DNA from: Pseudacidovorax sp.
GTDB taxonomy: Bacteria > Pseudomonadota > Gammaproteobacteria > Burkholderiales > Burkholderiaceae_C
Direction: 5' to 3'
Assembly (NCBI RefSeq): GCF_017991995.1
Contig: NZ_JAGOPN010000004.1
Location: 62,001 to 126,000 of the forward strand
Length of the DNA: 64,000 bases
Shown: in pieces, positions 43,150 to 52,304 of the stretch
Position numbering within the stretch: position 1 is the stretch's first letter
Layout of the letters: each line of letters starts with the position of its first letter
Notes under the pieces: generated by a model
Database searches by the model: none
Told to the model about the DNA's origin: nothing
The model's input: only the letters and a program-made list of their open reading frames with translations
Made by a program: the position numbers and the translations under genes

Positions 43150-43944
43150 ATGTACCTCTCGAATGACCAAGTGGCGGCACTGTCCGAGTGCTACCGGGTG
43201 CTTGCGAGCGCGGACGACCTGCACGAGCTGCGGCACCTGCTGGCCCCCGCGCTGGCGCGGGCGCTCAGGGCGCAGTCGCTGGTGTCGCGCGACTACGACG
43301 CCGGCAGCCGCCGCTACGCCATCAGCTTCGCCCACAACCTGGATGAAGCGCACGCCCAGCGCTACGAGGCGCATTTCCAGTTCTGCGATCCGATCACGCC
43401 CGTGCTCCAGCCGCTGCGCTGCGGCGGCTTCGCGCATGCGCTGCCGCGGGCGCAGCTGGTGCGCACCGAGTTCTACAACGACTTCCTGCGGCCCTACGAG
43501 ATGCACCGCGGGCTCAACCTCTACGCCTGCGACGGCGACACCTTCGTCGGCGACATGCTGGCCTTCCGCAGCGAACGCCAGCCCGAGTTCGAGGACGGCG
43601 AACTGGCCATCCTGCGGATGCTGGAGCCGTCGTTCACGGCGGCGCTGCTGCGGCTGCGCAAGGTCCGCACGGCGCCGCTGGCGACCGTGATGGACGACGC
43701 AGCGCTGCTGGGCGTGCTGGCCCGCCAGTCGCTGACGCCGCGCGAGGCGGAGGTGGCGCTGCTGGTGTTCCGCGGCTGTGCCGACAAGGAGATCGCCCGC
43801 AGCCTGCAGCTGCAGCCGACCACGGTGCGCTACTACCTCAACAACGCGGCCGAGAAGCTCGGCGCCCGGGGCCGGACGCGGCTGGCCCACCGTGTCTCGC
43901 AGCTCGCTGCGGCACCGGCGGCGGGTGGCGTCCGGACGCACTGA
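43150..43944 (+). CDS. LuxR-type (NarL/FixJ helix-turn-helix) transcriptional regulator
   Basis: The 264-residue protein ends with a LuxR-type DNA-binding domain (LTPREAEVALLVFRGCADKEIARSLQLQPTTVRYYLNNAAEKL). The first 190 residues form a GAF-like sensor of unknown ligand (FYNDFLRPYEMHRGLNLYACDGDTFVGDM). It is neither an acyl-homoserine-lactone domain nor a phospho-receiver. It is divergent from the amidase/ABC operon and probably its activator. ATG 43150 is used; the frame is open upstream but that part has the look of non-coding sequence. Confidence 0.85.
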   Translation: MYLSNDQVAALSECYRVLASADDLHELRHLLAPALARALRAQSLVSRDYDAGSRRYAISFAHNLDEAHAQRYEAHFQFCDPITPVLQPLRCGGFAHALPRAQLVRTEFYNDFLRPYEMHRGLNLYACDGDTFVGDMLAFRSERQPEFEDGELAILRMLEPSFTAALLRLRKVRTAPLATVMDDAALLGVLARQSLTPREAEVALLVFRGCADKEIARSLQLQPTTVRYYLNNAAEKLGARGRTRLAHRVSQLAAAPAAGGVRTH

Positions 43945-44034
43945 CGCCGACGCCGCACGTCCGCACGCGGCGGCACAGCCCACCCGCGGCGCGGTCTTGT
44001 GCCCGCATCGGCCCGGTGCGCCACGGGCCCCTTC

Positions 44035-44040
44035 CATAAT
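44035..44040 (+). promoter_or_regulatory. -10-like hexamer of a candidate leaderless promoter (deacylase gene)
   Basis: CATAAT ends seven bases before the ATG at 44048 and no ribosome site is seen. Confidence 0.4.
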
Positions 44041-44047
44041 CGACCGG

Positions 44048-45019
44048 ATGCCGATCCTGCACGCCGACGACCTGCTCCGCATCCACACCTACGCGGCCAT
44101 CGAGCCCGGCCCCCGGCTGTTGGTGATGGGCGGCGTACACGGCGACGAGACGGGCGGCACGGCCGGCATCGAGCGCCTGAAGGCCGAGCTCGACGGCGGC
44201 ACACTCGGCGTGGCGCGGGGCCGGCTCACGCTGGTGCCGGTGGCCAATCCGCTGGCGCGGCGGCTGATGCAGCGCGAGGGCGAGCGCAACCTCAACCGCG
44301 CCTTCCGCCCCCGCACCGAGCCGCGCGACTACGAGGACCGGCTCACCAACCTGCTCGCGCCGCTGATCGCGCAGCACGAGGTGCTGCTGGACCTGCATTC
44401 CTTCGAAAGCCCCGGCGAGGCCTTCGCCATGATCGGCCCGCGCGACAACCCGGGCCCGCTGGAGCCCTTCGCCCGCGCCGAGGAAGAAGGCCGCCTGGCC
44501 CTGCACATCGGCACGCCCACCATCGTGGAAGGCTGGCTGGACGTCTACGCCGCGGCCATCGCGCGCCGCGCGGGCGGCGTCGCGCCGTCCGAGGACGAGA
44601 TCGACTACGGCCGCGGCACCAACGAGTACATCCGCAACTGCGGCGGCTACGGCGTGACGCTGGAATGCGGGCAGCACCGCGACCCGATGGCGCCCGAGGT
44701 GGCGTGGCAGGCCATCCGCCGCACGCTCGCGTTGCTGGGCATGGCGCCGCTGCCCGAGGGCCTGGCCGCGCATCCGCCGGCACGGCCGCGCCTGCTGCGG
44801 CTGCGCGATGTGACCGACCGGCTGCACGAGGGCGATGTCTTCGTGCGCGAGTGGGCCACCTTCGACGCCGTGAAGGCGGGCGAGCTCATCGGCCATCGCC
44901 ACGATGGCAGCGAGGTGCGGGCCGCCGCGGACGGCCACATCGTGTTCCCGAACCCCGTCGCGCGGGTGGGCACCGAGTGGTTCTACTTCGCCACGCCCAG
45001 CGAGCGCCTGCTGGGCTGA
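44048..45019 (+). CDS. Succinylglutamate desuccinylase/aspartoacylase family deacylase
   Basis: The 323-residue zinc enzyme belongs to the AstE/AspA family that cleaves N-acyl amino acids or related amides. Zinc ligands are His 31 and Glu 34 (GGVHGDETGG) and His 117 (LLDLHS); the catalytic Glu is about 206 (TLECGQH). The C-terminal half has the small beta domain typical of the group (VKAGELIGHRHDGSEVRAAADGHIVFPN). It is a single gene, convergent with pncC. The precise acyl substrate is unknown. Confidence 0.87.
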   Translation: MPILHADDLLRIHTYAAIEPGPRLLVMGGVHGDETGGTAGIERLKAELDGGTLGVARGRLTLVPVANPLARRLMQREGERNLNRAFRPRTEPRDYEDRLTNLLAPLIAQHEVLLDLHSFESPGEAFAMIGPRDNPGPLEPFARAEEEGRLALHIGTPTIVEGWLDVYAAAIARRAGGVAPSEDEIDYGRGTNEYIRNCGGYGVTLECGQHRDPMAPEVAWQAIRRTLALLGMAPLPEGLAAHPPARPRLLRLRDVTDRLHEGDVFVREWATFDAVKAGELIGHRHDGSEVRAAADGHIVFPNPVARVGTEWFYFATPSERLLG

Positions 45020-45095
45020 GGAGCGCGGGCCGGCCCGCTGCCTGCTCGCTCCGCGGAGCGCGTGGACTGCAGGCGCGGGAGGGGCCTGCGAGCGT

Positions 45096-45620
45096 TCAGG
45101 CCGCCGGCCGCAGGCGCGTCACCAGCGTCTGCAGCGCATGCCGCACCGTCGCCGCGCGCACGGCGGCGCGGTCGCCGCTGAACAGGCGCCGCTCCGTCCA
45201 GCACTGGCCGTCCAGCGACCAGCCGAACCACACGGTGCCCACCGGCTTCTCGGCCGAGCCGCCGCCCGGCCCGGCCACGCCGGTGACGGCCACCGCCGCC
45301 TGCGCGAGCGAGTGCGCGAGGGCGCCTTCGGCCATGGCCCGCGCCACCGGCTCGCTCACGGCGCCGTGGGCGGCGATGACATCGGCCGGCACGCCCAGCA
45401 TCTGCGTCTTGGCCTCGTTGGAATAGGTGACGAAGCCGCGCTCGAACCAGGTGCTGGAGCCGGCCAGGTCGGTGCAGGCGCCGGCGATCAGGCCGCCGGT
45501 GCAGCTCTCGGCGGTGGCCAGCATGCGGCCGCTGATGCCCAGCAACTCGGCCAGTTGGCGCACCAGCGCGGGCAGGTCGGGCGCCTCGTCGGCGGCGGGC
45601 GGGACGGGGGTGATGATCAT
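45096..45620 (-). CDS. pncC: Nicotinamide-nucleotide amidase (CinA C-terminal domain protein)
   Basis: The 174-residue protein is a stand-alone CinA C-terminal domain, the enzyme that deamidates NMN in NAD recycling. Landmarks are LATAESCTGGLIAG, WFERGFVTYSNEAKTQMLGV, GAVSEPVARAMAEGAL and AVTGVAGPGGGSAEKPVGTVWFG. ATG 45620 has GAGG upstream. It lies 40 bases after pgpA on the same strand, a common betaproteobacterial order (thiL, pgpA, pncC); here thiL is displaced. Confidence 0.93.
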   Translation of the reverse strand: MIITPVPPAADEAPDLPALVRQLAELLGISGRMLATAESCTGGLIAGACTDLAGSSTWFERGFVTYSNEAKTQMLGVPADVIAAHGAVSEPVARAMAEGALAHSLAQAAVAVTGVAGPGGGSAEKPVGTVWFGWSLDGQCWTERRLFSGDRAAVRAATVRHALQTLVTRLRPAA

Positions 45621-45660
45621 GGTCTTGGGCCTCGAATCGGGTGTGAAGGGAACGGCCCGT

Positions 45661-46251
45661 TCACCACCACAGCGCACGCGCCAGCGCGATCACCAGCAGC
45701 GTGCAGAAGGCGGCCACCAGGTCGTCCAGCAGGATGCCCAGGCCCGACAGGGCCCAGCGCGGTGCCGTCGGGTCGTAGGGGATGAGCCGGTCGGCCCAGC
45801 CCACCGGGCCGGGCTTGGCGGCGTCGAACAGGCGGAACAGCGCAAAGGCCACGATCTGGGCCAGCAGCCCGGCCGGCAGCACCAGCCACAGCACGAGCCA
45901 GATGGCCGCGATCTCGTCCCAGACCACGGCGCCCGGATCGGGCACGCGCAGATTGCGCGCCGCCACCGTGCACGCCCACCAGCCGACAGGCCAGGCGGCC
46001 AGCGTCACCACGCCGAGCGCGAAGGGCGACAGCACATGCGCCAGCACGACGAACACCGCCCATCCCCACAGCGTGCCGGCCGTTCCCGGCGCCACGCGCG
46101 AGAGGCCGGCACCGAAGCCGAGGGCGATGGCATGGGCCGGATGCGCGCGCAGGAAGGCCCAGGTGGGCCGCACCGGCGGCAGGGGCAACACGCCGGCAGG
46201 GGCAGCGGAGAAGGCGGGCGCGTCGGGGGGAGAAGACGGAGCAGCGGACAT
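45661..46251 (-). CDS. pgpA: Phosphatidylglycerophosphatase A
   Basis: The 196-residue inner-membrane phosphatase makes phosphatidylglycerol from its phosphate. PgpA signatures are GFGAGLSRVAPGTAGTLWGW, DPGAVVWDEIAAIWLVL, LFRLFDAAKPGPVGWADR and GLGILLDDLVAA with its Asp pair. ATG 46251 begins with a Pro/Ala-rich, non-conserved leader. It is upstream of pncC, but the usual upstream neighbour thiL is 3.8 kb away behind an unrelated three-gene module. Confidence 0.93.
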   Translation of the reverse strand: MSAAPSSPPDAPAFSAAPAGVLPLPPVRPTWAFLRAHPAHAIALGFGAGLSRVAPGTAGTLWGWAVFVVLAHVLSPFALGVVTLAAWPVGWWACTVAARNLRVPDPGAVVWDEIAAIWLVLWLVLPAGLLAQIVAFALFRLFDAAKPGPVGWADRLIPYDPTAPRWALSGLGILLDDLVAAFCTLLVIALARALWW

Positions 46252-46387
46252 GAGCCGCCGATGGTAGACCCGGCCTCGCGGGATGCCCAGCCTGTCGCCT
46301 GCGTCGGTCGGACTGGCTCCCTCTCCCGCGAGGGGCGAGGGGCTCTGGATCCGCAGGCCGCGTGTGACGGCCCGCGAGGCGGCCCCT

Positions 46388-48076
46388 TCAGCCTGCGGCG
46401 ACCGTCTGCGCGCTGCGCCCGGCCAGTTGGGCCAGCAGCGCGCCGGGGTCGGCCGGCAGCCGGTCGCCGCGCCAGGCCACGTGCTGGTCGGTGCGCACCA
46501 GCAGCAGCGCATGGGCATAGGCGGCGGGCAGCGGGCCGGCGGCCACCGGGTCCACCACCGTGAGTGGCATGCCCAGTGCGTTGGCCGCGGCCTGCAGCGG
46601 TGCCACGTCCACCGCCGGGTCCAGCCGCAGCAGCGTGTAGCCCGTGCCCAGGAGGTCGTAGAGCGAGCGGCCGTCTGCCAGCCAGAAGTGCGGCGCGCGG
46701 CAGCCGGGCACCGTCGAGGGCGTGAAGTCGCCCATCGAGTAGGCGGGCGGCTGGGCGCCGTCGTCCACGATCAGCGGCGAGCCGGCGTAGAAGTAGCCGA
46801 AGTTCAGGCCCGCGCAGCAGAACTGCTGCACGTTCAGGTCGTAGGCCTCGCGGCCCACGCGCGCGCGCTCGGCGTCGGCCTCGGGGCCCTGGGCTTCGAT
46901 GTTGGGCGGCACGGCGCCGCGGGCGCGGATCATCTTCTGCGCATGGTCCATGGCGAAGTGCGACACCTGCTCGGTGATCGGCTGGCGCTCGGCCTGGTAG
47001 GCGTCGAGGATGGCCTCGCCGCCCCAGCCGTGCAGCCGGGCCGACAGCAGCCAGGCCAGGTTCACGGCATCGGCGATGCCCGCGTTCATGCCGTAGCCGG
47101 CATAGGGCACCCACAGGTGCGCCGCGTCGCCGGCGATGAAGACGCGACCCGCGCGCAGCCGGTCGGCCACCAGGCGGCGGCCCACCCAGTCCTCGCGGCT
47201 GATGACCTCGTACTCGAAGTCGGGGCCCACGCCCAGGATGGCGCGGATCGACCAGTCCCGGTCCACGGCGTCGAAGTCGGCCTCGTGCGGATGAAGGTGG
47301 TTGTGCACCAGCCAGTCCTGCTGCCCGTCGATGGCGAAGACGGTGCCGCAGCGCTCGGGGTTGACGGCATAACAGCACCAGGCGTCCTTGTCCGTCAGCA
47401 GGGCCTTGAGCCCTGGCGCGCGGATGAAGGTGGACTGCACGCGCTGGATCACCGGCGTGCCTTCGAGCTTGGCGCCCATGGCCTTGCGCACGCCGGAGCT
47501 GCCGCCGTCGCAGCCCACCAGGTAGCGGGCCCGGAGCTGGCGCGTGCCGCCGCTGTCCAGGTCGAGCAGCGTGGCGGTCACGCCGTCCTCGTCCTGCACG
47601 AACTCGGCCACCTGCGTGCGGTTGAAGAGCTGCACGCCGGGCTGCGCTGCCGCGTGGTCGAGCAGGATCGGCTCCAGGTAGATCTGGTTGATGCGGTGCG
47701 GTGGTTCCGGCGTGGGCCACCAGCCGTCGGGGCCGGCGGTGTCGGTGTAGCGGGTGCTGCGGCCCGGGATGGGGATGCGCGTGAGTTCGGTGCCGGTCAC
47801 GCGGGTGCGGAACACCACGTCGTTCGGATAGTCGGGCGGCAGGCCCGCATCGCGCAGGCGCGCGGCCACGCCCAGGCGGCGCAGCTGCTCCATGGTGCGG
47901 GCCGACACATGGTTGCACTTGACGCTGGGCGGCTCGCCATAGCGGCGCAGTTCGGCCACGGCCACGCGGTGGCCGCGCTGCGCCAGGTCGGTCGCCAGCG
48001 TCAGGCCGACAGGGCCGCCGCCGACGATCAGCACGTCGGCGTCGAAGAGGGAGGATGGAGAGGCGGAAGAAGTCAT
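46388..48076 (-). CDS. FAD-dependent aromatic monooxygenase (phenol hydroxylase/MhpA-like)
   Basis: The 562-residue flavoprotein is a group A aromatic hydroxylase. The FAD motif GGGPVGLTLATDLAQRG is at about residues 19-35, the DG motif is YLVGCDGGSSGVRKAMG, and the second FAD motif is FIAGDAAHLWVPYAGYGMNAGI. Such enzymes use NAD(P)H and O2 to hydroxylate phenols or aromatic acids. The C-terminal domain is thioredoxin-like but degenerate. It follows a Bug receptor gene by 13 bases, so uptake and oxidation of one aromatic compound are likely linked. Confidence 0.88.
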   Translation of the reverse strand: MTSSASPSSLFDADVLIVGGGPVGLTLATDLAQRGHRVAVAELRRYGEPPSVKCNHVSARTMEQLRRLGVAARLRDAGLPPDYPNDVVFRTRVTGTELTRIPIPGRSTRYTDTAGPDGWWPTPEPPHRINQIYLEPILLDHAAAQPGVQLFNRTQVAEFVQDEDGVTATLLDLDSGGTRQLRARYLVGCDGGSSGVRKAMGAKLEGTPVIQRVQSTFIRAPGLKALLTDKDAWCCYAVNPERCGTVFAIDGQQDWLVHNHLHPHEADFDAVDRDWSIRAILGVGPDFEYEVISREDWVGRRLVADRLRAGRVFIAGDAAHLWVPYAGYGMNAGIADAVNLAWLLSARLHGWGGEAILDAYQAERQPITEQVSHFAMDHAQKMIRARGAVPPNIEAQGPEADAERARVGREAYDLNVQQFCCAGLNFGYFYAGSPLIVDDGAQPPAYSMGDFTPSTVPGCRAPHFWLADGRSLYDLLGTGYTLLRLDPAVDVAPLQAAANALGMPLTVVDPVAAGPLPAAYAHALLLVRTDQHVAWRGDRLPADPGALLAQLAGRSAQTVAAG

Positions 48077-48089
48077 CGTTGCAGTCTTG

Positions 48090-49085
48090 TCAGTCCAGCT
48101 TGATTTGGGCGGTTTTGATGACCTGGCCCCACTTGCGCGTCTCGCTCTGGATGTAGCGCTCGAAGGCCTGTGGCGTGTCGGGCGCCGGCTCCACGCCCTG
48201 GGCGCGCATGGCGGCCTGGTTCTGTGGATCGCGCAGCGCAAGGTTGAAGGCCTCGTTGAGCTGCGTGACGATGGCCGTCGGCGTGGCGGCCGGTGCTACC
48301 ACGCCGAACCAGCCGGTGGCGTCGTAGCCGGGTAGGCCGGCTTCGGCCAGCGTGGGCACGTCGGGCAGCGAGGGCAGGCGCTGCGGACTGGTGACGCCGA
48401 AGGCGACCAGCTTGCCGGCACGGATCTGCTGCAGCGCGGCCGGCAGGTCGACCATGGCCAGCGGCACCTGGCCCGCGATGGCGTCGATGGCCGCCGGGCC
48501 CGAGCCGCGGTAGGGCACGCCCACCACCCTGGCCTCGGCCATCTGCTCGAACAGGGCCGTGGCCAGGTGCATGGCGGTGCCGTTGCCGCCGTGGCCCACC
48601 GACAGCCCGCCCGGCTTGCTGCGGGCCAGCGCGATCAGCTCGCGCAGGTTGCGCGCCGGCACCGAGGGGTGGCCCACCAGCACGAAGGGAATGGCCGCCA
48701 GCATGCCCACGGGCTTGAGGTCCTTGAGCGGGTCGAAGGGCATCTGGGCATACAGGCTGGAATTGGCCGACAGCGCGCCGGCCGCGCCCACGCCCAGCGT
48801 GTAGCCGTCGGCCGGCGCCTTGGCCACCAGCGTGAGGCCGACGTTGCCGCCTGCGCCGGGGCGGTTGTCCACCACCATCTGCTGGCCCAGCTTCTCGTTG
48901 AGGCGGGGCGTGAGCAGGCGCACCACGGCATCGGTGCTGCCGCCGGGCGGGAAGGTGACGACCAGGCGGATGGGCTTGTCGGGCCAGTTGCCCTGGGCGC
49001 GGGCGGCCAGCGGCGCGGCCAGCAGCGCCGCCAGCGAGGCCAGGCTGGCGCGCCGCGTCAGGCCGGCGGCATGTTCTGTCGTCAT
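48090..49085 (-). CDS. Bug family (TctC) tripartite tricarboxylate receptor
   Basis: The 331-residue periplasmic binding protein has a Tat-like signal (LTRRASLASLAALLAAPLAARAQ) and the Bug signature WPDKPIRLVVTFPPGGSTDAVVR, then NRPGAGGNVG and LPDVPTLAEAGLPGYDATGWFG. AGGAGA precedes the ATG at 49085. No TctA/TctB membrane genes are adjacent, which is common for Bug proteins in Burkholderiales. It forms an operon with the monooxygenase and is divergent from a LysR gene. Confidence 0.92.
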   Translation of the reverse strand: MTTEHAAGLTRRASLASLAALLAAPLAARAQGNWPDKPIRLVVTFPPGGSTDAVVRLLTPRLNEKLGQQMVVDNRPGAGGNVGLTLVAKAPADGYTLGVGAAGALSANSSLYAQMPFDPLKDLKPVGMLAAIPFVLVGHPSVPARNLRELIALARSKPGGLSVGHGGNGTAMHLATALFEQMAEARVVGVPYRGSGPAAIDAIAGQVPLAMVDLPAALQQIRAGKLVAFGVTSPQRLPSLPDVPTLAEAGLPGYDATGWFGVVAPAATPTAIVTQLNEAFNLALRDPQNQAAMRAQGVEPAPDTPQAFERYIQSETRKWGQVIKTAQIKLD

Positions 49086-49132
49086 CGATCTGTCTCCTGT
49101 TTTTGTCGAGGCCGCATTGAAGCGCGTCAACA

Positions 49133-49162
49133 TTCATTCGTAAATCGAGAAATTCGAATGAA
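49133..49162. promoter_or_regulatory. Long perfect inverted repeat before the LysR gene
   Basis: TTCATTCG and CGAATGAA form a perfect 8-bp dyad with a 14-base AT-rich spacer. It lies in the divergent gap between the Bug receptor and lysR genes and spans an alternative lysR start codon (49158). It is a good candidate regulator site. Confidence 0.65.
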
Positions 49163-49178
49163 AATTTCAGGTCACCTG

Positions 49179-50078
49179 ATGAATCGTTCCTTCACGCCCA
49201 CCATCCGCCAGCTGCGCGCCTTCGTCGCCGTCTACCAGTCGCGCCGGCTGGGCACGGCGGCGCAGCGGCTCTTCGTCACCCAGTCGGCGGTGAGCATGCT
49301 GCTGCGGCAACTGGAGGAGGGGCTGGACACGCGCCTGTTCGACCGCACCACGCGCTCGCTGCAGCCCACCGCGGCGGCCACCGACATGCTGCCCACGGCC
49401 GAGCGCATCCTGCGCGACGTCGATGCGCTGGCCGGCGGCTTCCGGGACCTGGCCACGCTGGAGCGCGGACGTGTCGCGGTCGCCATCACGCCCACGCTGG
49501 CGGGCTTTCTGTTGCCCGAGGCGGTGCGCCGTTTCGGCGAGTCGCACCCCGGCGTGCGGGTGGTGGTGGACGACTGCGCGCCCGACCAGTTCGTGGCCCG
49601 CGTGCTGGGCGAGCATGTGGACTTCGGCCTGGGCACACCCGAGCGGCCCGGCGCCGACATCGAGACCGAACCGCTGCTGCGCGACCACCTGGCCTTCGTC
49701 TGCCGGCGCGACCATCCGCTGGCCGGCCGCCGCAGCATCCGCTGGACCGACCTGGCCGGCCATCCCGTCATCACCTCGCGCGGCGGCTACGGCGTGCGCC
49801 AGACGGTGGACGTGACCGCCGCGCGCGCCGGCGTGGCGCTGGAGGTGGCGGGGGAGGTGAGCTTCCTGTCCACCGCGCTGTGGATGACGGCCAGCGGCCT
49901 CGGGCCGTCGGTGATGCCCTCGGCCTTCGCGCGGGCGCGCGGCGATGCGGACCTGGCCGTGATTCCGCTGTCGGCACCGCGGGTCTCGCGCGACATCTCG
50001 GTGGTGACGCGCCGTGGCCGCTCGCTGTCGGCGGCCAGCCGCAGCTTCATCGAGATGCTGCGGGCGCAGTGGGCCTGA
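49179..50078 (+). CDS. LysR family transcriptional regulator
   Basis: The 299-residue protein starts MNRSFTPTIRQLRAFVAVYQ, then the LysR helix-turn-helix (RLGTAAQRLFVTQSAVSMLLRQLEEGL) and an effector domain. ATG 49179 is chosen because AGG lies seven bases upstream and the inverted repeat covers the other ATG at 49158, which would add seven residues. It is divergent from the Bug/monooxygenase pair and probably controls it. Its stop is only three bases from the convergent thiL stop, marking one edge of the module. Confidence 0.9.
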   Translation: MNRSFTPTIRQLRAFVAVYQSRRLGTAAQRLFVTQSAVSMLLRQLEEGLDTRLFDRTTRSLQPTAAATDMLPTAERILRDVDALAGGFRDLATLERGRVAVAITPTLAGFLLPEAVRRFGESHPGVRVVVDDCAPDQFVARVLGEHVDFGLGTPERPGADIETEPLLRDHLAFVCRRDHPLAGRRSIRWTDLAGHPVITSRGGYGVRQTVDVTAARAGVALEVAGEVSFLSTALWMTASGLGPSVMPSAFARARGDADLAVIPLSAPRVSRDISVVTRRGRSLSAASRSFIEMLRAQWA

Positions 50079-50081
50079 GCG

Positions 50082-51050
50082 TCAGCCGAAGTGGTCGAAG
50101 GACGCGAAGCGCTGGTCCACCGGCCGGCCTTGCGCATCCACCACGCGCAGGCCGGGCTCGGCCTCGATGCGGCCGATGCGCGTCACCGGCACGCCGGCCG
50201 CACGCGCCGCGGCTTCGACGTCGGCCGCGCGCCCTGCCGGTGCTGTGAAGGCCAGTTCGTAGTCGTCGCCGCCGGCCAGCGTCAGGCTGCGCTGCATCGC
50301 GGCGTCCAGCGCCACCGCGCCGCGGGCGGCCAGCGTGCCGGCCACGGCGTCGGCGTCGAGCGTGGCGCCCACGCCGCTGGCGCGCAGCACATGGCCCAGG
50401 TCGCCGGCCAGGCCGTCGCTGATGTCGATGGCGCTGGTGGCGATGCCGCGCAGCGCCAGGCCCAGCGCGACGCGCGGCGTCGGCTGCTCCATGCGGGTAC
50501 GGGCCGCGGCGAATACCGTTTCGGGCACCGAGAGCCGGCCGCGGAACACCTCCAGCGCCAGCCGCGCATCGCCCAGCGTGCCGCTGACCCAGAGCTCATC
50601 GCCCACGCGCGCGCCGCTGCGCAGCAGGGCCGCGCCGCGCGGCACCTCGCCGAAGACGGTGATGCACAGGTTGAGCGGGCCGCGCGTGGTGTCGCCGCCC
50701 ATCAACTGACAGCCGTGTGCATCGGCCAGGGCGAACAGGCCCTGGGCCAGACCGGCCAGCCATGCTTCGTCCACCGAGGGCAGCGACAGCGCCAGCGTGA
50801 AGGCCAGCGGTCGCGCGCCGCAGGCGGCCAGGTCGCTCAGGTTGACGGCCAGTGCCTTGTGGCCGAGCCGCGCCGCATCGACCGTGGAGAGGAAGTGCCG
50901 GCCCTCGACCAGCATGTCGGAGGAGACGGCCAGTTGCATGCCCGGTGCCAGGTCCAGCAGCGCGCAGTCGTCGCCCACGCCCAGCGCCACTGCGCCATCG
51001 GGCACCGCCGGGCGCTGGAAGAACTGGCGGATCAGATCGAATTCACCCAT
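50082..51050 (-). CDS. thiL: Thiamine-monophosphate kinase
   Basis: The 322-residue enzyme phosphorylates thiamine monophosphate to the diphosphate cofactor. ThiL motifs are LGVGDDCALL, AVNLSDLAACGARP, LMGGDTTRGPLNLCITVFG, SDGLAGDLGHVL and LAGGDDYELAFT. It starts five bases after the carboxylate-amine ligase gene on the same strand. In most betaproteobacteria pgpA would follow, but here a three-gene module intervenes. Confidence 0.95.
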   Translation of the reverse strand: MGEFDLIRQFFQRPAVPDGAVALGVGDDCALLDLAPGMQLAVSSDMLVEGRHFLSTVDAARLGHKALAVNLSDLAACGARPLAFTLALSLPSVDEAWLAGLAQGLFALADAHGCQLMGGDTTRGPLNLCITVFGEVPRGAALLRSGARVGDELWVSGTLGDARLALEVFRGRLSVPETVFAAARTRMEQPTPRVALGLALRGIATSAIDISDGLAGDLGHVLRASGVGATLDADAVAGTLAARGAVALDAAMQRSLTLAGGDDYELAFTAPAGRAADVEAAARAAGVPVTRIGRIEAEPGLRVVDAQGRPVDQRFASFDHFG

Positions 51051-51055
51051 GTCGA

Positions 51056-52267
51056 TCAGCCCACCGGCGTGCGGAAGCGCTCGGCCGCCTGGCGCACCAC
51101 CTCGGCCAGCAGCCGTTCGCGGCCCTGGCGCTCGCGCAGCCAGCGGGCGTCGTTCTCGCTGGCTTCGACCGAGCTGCGCAGCCGGCCGAAGGCGCGGGTG
51201 GCGTCGAGCACGGCGGCATGCGGCTCCAGCATGGTCATGGTGCGCAGGATGTGCTCGCGCAGCGGCATGTGCTCGCCGTTGGACGGGTCCACGTACACCG
51301 CGTCCAGGCCGAAGCGGCAGGCCTGGAAGCGGTTGTAGGTGTAGACCAGGTAGTCGTCCTCGCTGGGCACGAAGGGCTGCTCCTGCAGGAAGTACGCGGC
51401 CAGCGTCTGCACGTAGCCGGCCAGCGCGGCGGCGCGCTCCACCGTGAGCGGCGTGTCGAAGACGCGGATCTCGATGGTGCCGTACTCGGGCTTGGGCCGG
51501 ATGTCCCAGTAGAAGTCCTTCATGCTCTTGACCACGCCGGTGCGGGTCATGCGCGCGAAGTAGCCCTCGAACTCCTTCCACGACAGCGTGAAGGGCGCGC
51601 GGCCCGACAGCGGGAAGGCGAAGACGGAATTGAGCCGCGCCGAGTCGAACTGCGTGTCCTGCCCCTGCACATAGGGACTGGAGGCCGACAGCGCGATGAA
51701 GTGCGGGATGTAGCGGCTCATGCGGTGCAGCATCAGCAGCGCCGAATCGGCATCGGGGCAGCCCACGTGCACGTGCTGGCCGAAGATGGTGAATTGCTTG
51801 GACAGGTAGCCGTACAGCTCCGACAGCTGGCGGAAGCGCGGCTTGTCGTAGATGCGCTGCTCGTGCCACTGCTGGAAGGCATGCGTGCCGCCGCCCAGCA
51901 CCGCGATGTTGAGCTTGCCGGCCACCTTGACCAGCGCGTCACGAAGCGGCCCCAGCTGCTGCAGCACCTCCTCGGCCGAATGGCAGACGTCGGTGGAGAT
52001 CTCGATCATGCTCGAGGTCATCTCCGGCACCACGCTGCCGCGCAGGTCGAACTGGGCCATGCCGCGCAGCATGTCCTCGGCATAGGGTGCGAGGTCGTAG
52101 TCGTGGGTGTTGACCAGCTGAAGCTCCAACTCCACGCCCAGCGACAGCGCCTTGGAGCTGCGGAAGGGCTCCAGCGGCACCACCCGCGCATCGGCCTCGC
52201 GCTGGGCGCGCGTCGGCTCGGCGGTCGGGGGCGAGAAGGGCGAAGGGGGGGTGTCCAGAGGGCTCAT
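51056..52267 (-). CDS. YbdK-type carboxylate-amine ligase (glutamate-cysteine ligase family 2)
   Basis: The 403-residue protein has the GCS2 fold: [70 protein letters not shown], and [17 protein letters not shown]. YbdK proteins have weak glutamate-cysteine ligase activity; in this family the true substrate is often unknown. AAGGAA lies before the ATG at 52267. It is followed after five bases by thiL and preceded by an antiporter gene on the same strand. Confidence 0.88.
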   Translation of the reverse strand: MSPLDTPPSPFSPPTAEPTRAQREADARVVPLEPFRSSKALSLGVELELQLVNTHDYDLAPYAEDMLRGMAQFDLRGSVVPEMTSSMIEISTDVCHSAEEVLQQLGPLRDALVKVAGKLNIAVLGGGTHAFQQWHEQRIYDKPRFRQLSELYGYLSKQFTIFGQHVHVGCPDADSALLMLHRMSRYIPHFIALSASSPYVQGQDTQFDSARLNSVFAFPLSGRAPFTLSWKEFEGYFARMTRTGVVKSMKDFYWDIRPKPEYGTIEIRVFDTPLTVERAAALAGYVQTLAAYFLQEQPFVPSEDDYLVYTYNRFQACRFGLDAVYVDPSNGEHMPLREHILRTMTMLEPHAAVLDATRAFGRLRSSVEASENDARWLRERQGRERLLAEVVRQAAERFRTPVG

Positions 52268-52304
52268 GGCTGTTCCTTCGGCGTCGAAGCGGCCGGGCGG
52301 GCGC

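Noticed and set aside
43150..43944. Quorum-sensing LuxR receptor
   Set aside because: The N-terminal domain lacks the acyl-homoserine-lactone pocket pattern and no luxI-like gene is near.
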